Positions 58,518-64,000 of a DNA stretch of 64,000 nucleotides are shown one piece after another (the stretch's first letter is position 1; each line of letters starts with the position of its first letter). Position numbers and translations under genes: made by a program. The notes beneath the pieces are model-generated. The model ran no database searches and was not told the origin of the DNA. It worked only from the letters and a program-made list of their open reading frames with translations. Origin of the DNA: an uncultured Dermabacteraceae bacterium (GTDB taxonomy: Bacteria > Actinomycetota > Actinomycetes > Actinomycetales > Dermabacteraceae); assembly GCA_946223075.1 (NCBI GenBank), contig CAMILZ010000001.1:1-64000 (forward strand), written 5' to 3'.

Positions 58518-59231
58518 CTATGGCATATCGATCACGGCAGTCGCGATGCGCTGCATCTCCTCGACATTCGAGTATTTCGACGTCATCGTGAACATCGCGG
58601 TGTCGAACTTCTTGGGGTAGATCGTGCACGTCACGTGCTCGGGCCTGTTGCGGTTGGTGCCGCAAGATCCGCGCTCGAAAACGACCTCGCCTTCGCGTCC
58701 GCCAGTCGGGTCGTCGGGGGTGCCATTGGGGTCGACGAGCAGGAAGCTGATACGGCCGCCGTCGCCGTCGGAGTAGATGACCGAGCCGCTCACGTCTTTC
58801 GTAGACCATTTCTCGATCTGCGGGGGGAGCGAAGCGTAGAAGTCGGCCTGCAGTTGATCAGGGTCCTGCGGAACATCGTTCGTGGTTCCCGGTGCGGCAG
58901 GGCCGTCAGAGGGAGGGGTTGTCTCCTCAGGGGCCGGCGGGGTGGTAGCCGTGTCGCTTTGTGACGTTGAGGTCGTGGTGCCTTCGTGAGGCGACGGGCT
59001 CGGCTGCGGGGAGGTCTCTCCGGCGTTCTTCCAGAGGAAGAAGCCGGCGACACCGAAAGCTACAAGCGCGAAGGCGATGATCGCGAGCGCGATACACGAC
59101 CACATGAGAATCTTGCCACCCTTGCTGTCCTTGCCGCTGGGCGAGGAATTCTGTGGAGGTACGGGGGGTAGCGATGACTGAGGCGTTTGCGAGGAGTTCT
59201 GGTAGTCCTGGGGTTCGAAGGGGGTAGACAT
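58518..59231 (-). CDS. Membrane-anchored extracytoplasmic protein, paralogue B
   Basis: A 237-residue protein with a Gln/Pro/Ser-rich cytoplasmic head (1-40), a membrane helix (about 43-68, CIALAIIAFALVAFGVAGFF), a Thr/Pro/Ser linker (70-125) and an external domain. The domain has GGREGEVVFERGSCGTNRN, a second cysteine in VTCTIYPK, and ends SNVEEMQRIATAVIDMP. These motifs align with paralogue A (GE-VFERG-C, then S/N-EEM--IA-AV). AGGAGG precedes ATG 59231. Function unknown; possibly substrate-binding or signalling at the cell surface. Paralogue A follows by 62 bases. Confidence 0.77.
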   Translation of the reverse strand: MSTPFEPQDYQNSSQTPQSSLPPVPPQNSSPSGKDSKGGKILMWSCIALAIIAFALVAFGVAGFFLWKNAGETSPQPSPSPHEGTTTSTSQSDTATTPPAPEETTPPSDGPAAPGTTNDVPQDPDQLQADFYASLPPQIEKWSTKDVSGSVIYSDGDGGRISFLLVDPNGTPDDPTGGREGEVVFERGSCGTNRNRPEHVTCTIYPKKFDTAMFTMTSKYSNVEEMQRIATAVIDMP

Positions 59232-59369
59232 TGGTTCCTCCTCAGGTGCGGCACCGTATGCGGAGCCGAAAAATGATCGTCGCCTCACACTTTAAGTGTG
59301 TTATGGCTCAATAATCTAGAGGGATCCCCTCGTTCGGAACGTTTTCTCTTGGTCGAAAGGATGCCACCT

Positions 59370-59801
59370 ATGCGACTGTGGTCGCTCCACCCTCAATACC
59401 TCGATCGCATGGCGCTTGTGGCCTGCTGGCGTGAGGCTCTTCTTGCGCAGAAGGTTCTTGCCGGCCGTACGAAGGGGTACACGAAGCACCCTCAACTCGA
59501 GCGCTTTCGTGGCAGTGACAACCCCGAGGCCAGCATCGGGGCGTTTCTCGCGGGGATCGCGCACGAAGCCGATAGCCGCGGCTACATGTTCGATCATTCC
59601 AAGATTCACGCGCCGGGTCACCTCGATGGGGTTCTCACCGTCACGACCGGACAGCTCGCGTACGAAGCTGAGCACTTACGGCAAAAAGTGCGCGAACGCG
59701 CCCCACAGTGGCAAGGACTTCCACCGGAGGGGAGTCCGCTTCAATCGCATCCGCTTTTTCGGGTGCAGGAAGGACGTCTCGAATCTTGGGAGAGGCCATG
59801 A
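59370..59801 (+). CDS. Pyrimidine-dimer DNA glycosylase-like (Pyr_excise family) protein
   Basis: A 143-residue protein beginning MRLWSLHPQYLDRMALVACW, with EALLAQKVLAGRTKGYTKHP and GYMFDHSKI later, the wording of the bacterial Pyr_excise family related to T4 endonuclease V. In T4 the N-terminal threonine is catalytic; here position 2 is Arg, as in most bacterial family members, so glycosylase activity on UV dimers is likely but not certain. ATG 59370 follows GAAAGGA; ATG 59361 is also in frame. The stop overlaps the next gene by ATGA. Confidence 0.75.
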   Translation: MRLWSLHPQYLDRMALVACWREALLAQKVLAGRTKGYTKHPQLERFRGSDNPEASIGAFLAGIAHEADSRGYMFDHSKIHAPGHLDGVLTVTTGQLAYEAEHLRQKVRERAPQWQGLPPEGSPLQSHPLFRVQEGRLESWERP

Positions 59802-60394
59802 CGGCACCCGAACTGGACACTCGCGCGCGACGAATCATCCTTCTCGTCGCACTGCTCAACCTTGCCGGCTGCCTCGGTGAAGCAATTCTTGCCTTCGCGA
59901 TTGGCTCCGCTTCGCTGCTTGCCGATGCCGCGGACTTCCTCGAGGATTTTCTCATCAACGCCCTCGTGCTGCTTGCTCTCTCGTGGTCGCTCAGCAGTAG
60001 GCGCAAAGCGTCCTACGCGCTCGCCGCACTTATTCTGATCCCCGCGGGGGCCGCGTTCGTGATGGCGATTCACAAGCTCCTCACGGGACTGCCGCCGGAG
60101 CCGTTTGCGCTATCCGGAACGGCCCTCGCCGCGCTCGTGATTAATGCGTGCTGCGCCATTCTTCTCGTGAGTCTGCGCACGGGTCATAATGCCCTCGTTC
60201 GTGGTGCCTGGCTCGCTGCCCGTAACGACGTGCTGGCGAATGCGCTCATTATTGCCGCGGGGCTCGTCACCCTCGTGTGGCATTCGGTCATCCCCGATGT
60301 CGCCGTGGGCATCGTCATCGGTCTCGTCAATCTTGGCGCCGCCAAAGAGGTGTTTGAGCAGGCCCGAGCGGAACAGCCGGAACTCGAAGCCTGA
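59798..60394 (+). CDS. CDF-like membrane protein lacking the cytoplasmic domain
   Basis: A 198-residue protein with about six membrane helices resembling the transmembrane half of cation diffusion facilitators. GSASLLADAADFLEDFLINA near residue 35 corresponds to the first metal-site helix, where CDFs usually have HxxxD; here it is DxxxD. The second site is ARNDVLANALII near 142. The C-terminal cytoplasmic metal-binding domain is absent, with only a short acidic tail. Zinc or similar cation transport is possible. ATG 59798 overlaps the glycosylase-like gene by 4 bases. Confidence 0.75.
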   Translation: MTAPELDTRARRIILLVALLNLAGCLGEAILAFAIGSASLLADAADFLEDFLINALVLLALSWSLSSRRKASYALAALILIPAGAAFVMAIHKLLTGLPPEPFALSGTALAALVINACCAILLVSLRTGHNALVRGAWLAARNDVLANALIIAAGLVTLVWHSVIPDVAVGIVIGLVNLGAAKEVFEQARAEQPELEA

Positions 60395-60428
60395 GACGCC
60401 GAAGCCCGCGCGAAGAAGGTTTCTCGCG

Positions 60429-61283
60429 TTAGCGCTCGAGGTTCCCGGCGGTTTTTCGCAGGTTGTGGGTGAGATACGGTTCGATGACGCGCTGGCCGAG
60501 CCCCGGCACGAGCGCGAGAGCTGAGAAGGCCCGTGGTAGCACGGCGACTCGCGAGCGCCGCTCAATATTCTTCACGATGGCCGCCACGACATCCTCACGC
60601 TTGATGGGGGCAAAGAGACCGCCGAAGTTTCCGCTTGCCCGGTTGAGCAGCGGGGAGGTCGTAAGTGCATCGCCAAGCGCGGATTCGAAGAAGGAAGGGT
60701 GAATGGTTCCGACGGTGACTCCGCTTCCATCGAGCTCAAGCCTGAGCGAGTTTGCGAGCGCGAGAACACCGGCCTTCGACGCCGAGTACGCGGACATTTC
60801 CGGCATGTGAATAAACGAGGCGAGTGACGCGACGATGCTGATGTGTCCCTTCGATTCGCGTACGTAGGGGAGAGTCGCCTTGACGGTTCGCCACACGCCA
60901 TTGAGGTTCGTGTCGATGTCGTCCACGAAACCCGTTGCGGAATAGTCCTCGACGAGCTCGGTCGTCACCATGCCCGCCCCTGCGACGACGACGTCGATCC
61001 CACCGAAATGCTCGGCAGCGCTTTTCGCAGCCGCTTCGACCGAGGCGAGGTTGCGAACGTTCATGTCGATCGCGAGAGCATTTGCGGGGCCCCCGAGCTC
61101 GCGTGCGAGGGACTCGAGTTTGTCGGTGTTGCGGCCGAGAAGTGCGAGGCGGACGCCGCGCGCATGGAGGGCCCGGGCGGCGTCGGAACCAAGCGCGCCC
61201 GAGGCGCCCGTGATGAACGCGACTTTTCCACGAAGTCCCCGCGGTGAAGAAAGGTTCTTTCCCATGATCTGTGCGCCTTTCAT
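60429..61283 (-). CDS. Short-chain dehydrogenase/reductase
   Basis: A 284-residue classical SDR. The cofactor motif is TGASGALG near residue 24, NNAG appears as VAGAGM near 103, and the catalytic residues stand in SIVASLASF and SAYSASKAG near 150-170. The C-terminal part (KREDVVAAIVKNIERR) resembles lipid- or steroid-type SDRs of actinobacteria; substrate unknown. The ATG at 61283 overlaps the stop of the small upstream gene (ATGA); a second ATG at 61265 is possible. Confidence 0.85.
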   Translation of the reverse strand: MKGAQIMGKNLSSPRGLRGKVAFITGASGALGSDAARALHARGVRLALLGRNTDKLESLARELGGPANALAIDMNVRNLASVEAAAKSAAEHFGGIDVVVAGAGMVTTELVEDYSATGFVDDIDTNLNGVWRTVKATLPYVRESKGHISIVASLASFIHMPEMSAYSASKAGVLALANSLRLELDGSGVTVGTIHPSFFESALGDALTTSPLLNRASGNFGGLFAPIKREDVVAAIVKNIERRSRVAVLPRAFSALALVPGLGQRVIEPYLTHNLRKTAGNLER

Positions 61284-61444
61284 GCGAGCTTTTGGAGGCG
61301 CCACGCGTGCAGGAGAGTGGCGAACTGCGGGGGAGTGATGGCGCCCTTGCCTGCGATGCGAGCTTCGACGCGGGCGTTGGCGGCGGTGGTGTTCTGGTGC
61401 TCTGTCGCGCTCGGGAAAGCCTGTGCGTACTTCGGCGGGGTCAT
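61280..61444 (-). CDS. 54-residue protein coupled to the SDR gene
   Basis: A small protein starting MTPPKYAQAFPSATEHQNTT and ending TLLHAWRLQKLA. AAGGAGG lies 6 bases before its ATG, the best ribosome binding site of the neighbourhood, and its TGA overlaps the SDR ATG (ATGA). There is no membrane segment. The charged middle (ARVEARIAGKG) could form a helix. No family is recognised; the coupling suggests a partner or regulator of the SDR enzyme. Confidence 0.6.
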   Translation of the reverse strand: MTPPKYAQAFPSATEHQNTTAANARVEARIAGKGAITPPQFATLLHAWRLQKLA

Positions 61445-61596
61445 GTGCGCCTCCTTCGTGGGTAGGGATGATGTCTCCACTCTACCGGGCGGAGAGCGTC
61501 GTTCACGGCCCGAACTGCTAGGTGTCATTGCGGTTGAAACGCAAGGGTCTATGGCAGGATGGGCGTGGCGGCGGAGCGCGAAAAGGAGACTGAGGC

Positions 61597-61959
61597 ATGA
61601 CGGTAGAGGTCAAAGCGGCCCGAAGTGGGCGCGAATGGGGCGCGATGCTCACGATCGGCGGCGAAAATATTCGCGTGCGCGCCCGAACTTTTGCGCAGAT
61701 CGCCCCTCTCGTGGAACGCGCACTTGCCGACGCTGGCTTCGAGGGCGAGGAACTCCGCGTGACGACCGCGTACGACGACGCCAAGCGTGGTGCAGACCAG
61801 GCCAGCGCCGAAGCTGAAGCCGCACAGAAGATGGCCTCTGAGATTCGCCGCTCGATCATTCGAAAGATGCGCGCCGACGGACTGAGTCAGGATGACATAG
61901 GGGCGATTCTCGGGATCTCGCGCCAACGCGTTTCGCAGCTCAGTAGCGAAACGGCATAA
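61597..61959 (+). CDS. Small helix-turn-helix protein
   Basis: A 120-residue protein. Residues 1-60 look like a small alpha/beta domain (LTIGGENIRVRARTFAQIAP), residues 62-90 are a helical, Ala-rich linker, and the C-terminus is a helix-turn-helix (LSQDDIGAILGISRQRVSQL, about 96-115). The layout (small N-terminal domain plus helix-turn-helix) recalls HicB-like antitoxins, but no toxin gene is adjacent. AAGGAG precedes the ATG. It probably binds DNA; the target is unknown. Confidence 0.7.
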   Translation: MTVEVKAARSGREWGAMLTIGGENIRVRARTFAQIAPLVERALADAGFEGEELRVTTAYDDAKRGADQASAEAEAAQKMASEIRRSIIRKMRADGLSQDDIGAILGISRQRVSQLSSETA

Positions 61960-61961
61960 GA

Positions 61962-61994
61962 AGGCGGCGCCACCTCGGTGAAGTGACGCCGCCT
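61962..61994. terminator. Bidirectional terminator between convergent genes
   Basis: AGGCGGCG and CGCCGCCT form an 8-bp stem that can extend with CCAC/GTGA, between the HTH gene and the convergent CocE gene. T-runs are weak on both strands. Confidence 0.55.
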
Positions 61995-62010
61995 GTGGAG
62001 AAACGAGGCC

Positions 62011-64000
62011 TTAGGAAGCGATCCTCGGGATCTCCTCGCTCCACCGCTTTTCAAATACGGTTTCGCCCGCATCGCGGCACTCGACGATCGATTCGGTCGT
62101 GAAAGAGTCCGCCGTGCACGTGATGCGCGTCGTCGCCGTGAGTGAAACATCCCAATCGAGATCGGGGCGCCTCAGCGCCACGTTCCACACGGCCTCGGTG
62201 CGCGCCGAAAGCGGATCGTCCCACGTGATCCAGTAGCGCTCGACCGTGTCCTCGTCGTAGTGCAGGCCATCGGGATACACGCGCGTACCGCCATAGGCCG
62301 GATCGACCTGGAGCGTCGTCTCGCGCTTGACCACATCCTGCTGCACGAGCCGCTCGGGCCTGCTCGCCCCGGCCCTTCCGGCCTCTGGATACTTCACGTC
62401 GAGGGGAGTGGGCTGCACGGCTTCGCCGAATCCGACGGCTGCATCGCGCGACGCCGCGGCCGAGCCTTCGACCGGGGTCTCGCGCACGGGAACATCGAGG
62501 GTGCTCTTCTCGATATCGAGCGAGAAACCGTCGGCCCCCGGCTGTGGCCAGACCCACGGCCAATAGGCGCTCGAGATTGCCACGCGCAGCGTGTGGCCCT
62601 TCGGGACCACGTAGCCGATGCCCGTGAGAGGGATGGTGAGATCGACCCATTCGTCGGTCGGCATCTCGATGGCTTTGTCGCGCCCCTCGCGCGCCGAGAA
62701 ATTCATGTTGCCGCGCGTCACAAGAGTGGAGGAGCCATCGGGAGCGACGTCCGTCAGGCGCACGTACGCCTGCCCCTTGGGGTGCGCCGACTTCACGCGC
62801 AGGCGCAGCGAGGCGTTGCCGAGAATCCGCACGTCGCTGTCGAGCACGAAGTCGAAGCATGCACTCTTCGCATCATCGACACGCTGATCCGTGGGCAGAT
62901 CGCCCGAGTTTCCGAAGGGGAAATACCGCCCGGCGCTCATGCCCGTGTCCTGCGGGCTCTTCACGCGGATCTCATTTCCCGAACGCTCGGCGGCCGGGAG
63001 GGCATCGGCTGAGGAGAAAGCGAAACTCTTGGTGGGACGCTCTTCCGTTGTCCACGATTCTTCGGCGACCCACGTGCCACCAACCTCGTCGTACACCGAG
63101 CTCGGACGCATCGAATCGAGCATCCACGCGCGAAGCAAAGGCTCCTCGTCGAAGCCCGTCTTTTTGCCCTTGAGGTGTAGATCCCAGAAGCGGAGAGTCT
63201 CGCCGAGGAAGTCGATGTGGGGGCCGGGGCGAAGATCGCGATCCGGGTACTGATGCGACCACGGGCCGATGAGGCCCTTCACGCTCTTACCGCGCGAGGT
63301 CAGGTTCTCACACAGGCGAAGAACCGTGTCGCGATACGGGTCGAACCATCCACCGACGGCAAAGACAGCCGCCTCGATGTTGTCGTAGTCCTCGCACGCG
63401 GAGCCGTGCTTCCAGTACTCGTCGCGAGTCTGGTGGCGCATCCACTCGTCGATGTACGGCTCCATCGTGTTGAGGCGCTCGAGCCACTGGTCCTTCCAAC
63501 GATCGCCCACCACGCGGGGATCGGAGGGGCGGGATTCGAAAGCGAGCATCGTCGCCGCCCAGGCGTGCATGTCAACGGCGAGCATCGAGCCGCCGAGGTA
63601 GTGCACGTCGTTGTCGTAGCGATCGTCCGTCGAGCACGTCGTCACGATTGCCTTGAGCTGCGGGGGCTTGCGTGCGGCGAGCTGGAGCGAATTGAAGCCG
63701 CCCCACGAAATGCCGAACATGCCCACATTGCCCGTGCACCACGACTGCTCGGCGATCCACGCGAGGACCTCCTCGCCGTCGCTCAGCTCCTGTTCGTCGT
63801 ACTCGTCGCCCGGGATGCCGTCGGAATTACCGTGGCCGCGAATATCGACGCGGATCGAAGCGTAACCGTGACCCGCATAGTAGGGGTGGCGCTCGTGATC
63901 GCGAGGCGCCGTCCAATCACCCGCGCGGTACGGGAGGTACTCCAGGAGTGCGGGGACCTTCTCGTCGGTGACGGGCATGAACGCCTTCATCCACAGCTTC
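62011..64000 (-). CDS. CocE/NonD family alpha/beta hydrolase (N-terminus outside the window)
   Basis: At least 663 residues of a serine hydrolase of the X-Pro dipeptidyl-peptidase/cocaine esterase family. The catalytic domain has VPALLEYLPYRAGDW near the visible start, VDIRGHGNSDG, the nucleophile motif GISWGGFNS, and GPWSHQYPDRD carrying the histidine; a C-terminal jelly-roll domain (about the last 250 residues; VRLTDVAPDGSS, MPTDEWVDLTIPL) follows. The frame is open to the window edge and reads KLW before the first visible Met, so the true start lies beyond 64000. Cytoplasmic by appearance; substrate unknown. Confidence 0.88.
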   Translation of the reverse strand, partial: KLWMKAFMPVTDEKVPALLEYLPYRAGDWTAPRDHERHPYYAGHGYASIRVDIRGHGNSDGIPGDEYDEQELSDGEEVLAWIAEQSWCTGNVGMFGISWGGFNSLQLAARKPPQLKAIVTTCSTDDRYDNDVHYLGGSMLAVDMHAWAATMLAFESRPSDPRVVGDRWKDQWLERLNTMEPYIDEWMRHQTRDEYWKHGSACEDYDNIEAAVFAVGGWFDPYRDTVLRLCENLTSRGKSVKGLIGPWSHQYPDRDLRPGPHIDFLGETLRFWDLHLKGKKTGFDEEPLLRAWMLDSMRPSSVYDEVGGTWVAEESWTTEERPTKSFAFSSADALPAAERSGNEIRVKSPQDTGMSAGRYFPFGNSGDLPTDQRVDDAKSACFDFVLDSDVRILGNASLRLRVKSAHPKGQAYVRLTDVAPDGSSTLVTRGNMNFSAREGRDKAIEMPTDEWVDLTIPLTGIGYVVPKGHTLRVAISSAYWPWVWPQPGADGFSLDIEKSTLDVPVRETPVEGSAAASRDAAVGFGEAVQPTPLDVKYPEAGRAGASRPERLVQQDVVKRETTLQVDPAYGGTRVYPDGLHYDEDTVERYWITWDDPLSARTEAVWNVALRRPDLDWDVSLTATTRITCTADSFTTESIVECRDAGETVFEKRWSEEIPRIAS

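Noticed and set aside
61597..61959. HicB-type antitoxin of a toxin-antitoxin pair.
   Set aside because: No HicA-like or other small toxin gene is adjacent; both neighbours are unrelated, so only a helix-turn-helix protein is claimed.
1..64000. CRISPR array, rRNA operon, riboswitch or replication origin.
   Set aside because: I saw no regularly spaced direct repeats, no rRNA sequence, no recognisable riboswitch core and no DnaA-box cluster.

Overview
The window is 64 kb of a high-GC actinobacterial chromosome. Leucine is written mostly CTC, many starts are GTG, and ATGA/GTGA stop-start overlaps are common. Gene neighbourhoods typical of Actinobacteria are present: leuCD beside an IclR regulator; ddl, a DUF3515 lipoprotein and thiL; rne-rplU-rpmA-obg-proBA-nadD-rsfS; and rsmD-coaD-yceD-rnc-mutM. 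A complete mevalonate operon in this setting suggests a member of the Micrococcales, perhaps a Dermabacter or Brachybacterium relative. The genus is a guess.

Layout. 1-6662: a gene tail, then six overlapping mevalonate-pathway genes (mvk, mvaD, mvaK2, fni, mvaA, mvaS) that make isopentenyl diphosphate. 6663-7062: tRNA-Gln(CTG) and tRNA-Glu(CTC). 7150-10944: a universal stress protein, then an IclR regulator divergent from leuC-leuD. 11063-18525: murA, an unrecognised gene, gpsA, ddl, a DUF3515 lipoprotein, a double GNAT acetyltransferase, thiL and a methyltransferase. 18667-24776: rpmB, recG, rsmD, coaD, yceD, rnc, mutM. 24773-34190: a chromate-type transporter, a DevR-like response regulator, and on the minus strand cydA-cydB-cydD-cydC followed directly by a DevS-like histidine kinase. 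34704-45532: rne, rplU, rpmA, obg, proB, proA, a small membrane protein, nadD, a disordered membrane protein, rsfS and a histidine phosphatase. 45578-49800: tRNA-Ala(GGC) carrying an integrated, decayed element. 49875-64000: an S9 peptidase, an LPXTG-anchored surface protein, pepT with an AbgT transporter, two paralogous membrane-anchored proteins, a Pyr_excise DNA glycosylase with a CDF-like protein, an SDR with a 54-residue partner, an HTH protein and a CocE-type hydrolase cut by the window end.

The most unusual part is 45637-49757. The last part of tRNA-Ala is repeated imperfectly at 46261 and 49741, a 17-bp inverted repeat sits just inside the outer copies, and a broken serine recombinase abuts the tRNA. 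Inside lies a LysR/EamA/NAD(P)-binding/MFS cassette with foreign codon use. A hairpin terminator beyond the right copy looks like the original tRNA-Ala terminator, displaced by the insertion.

Two other themes stand out. The cytochrome bd operon ends in a redox/hypoxia-type sensor kinase whose probable partner regulator converges on it. Several genes without a Shine-Dalgarno sequence have a TANNNT box 6-7 bases before the start codon, as expected for leaderless mRNAs.
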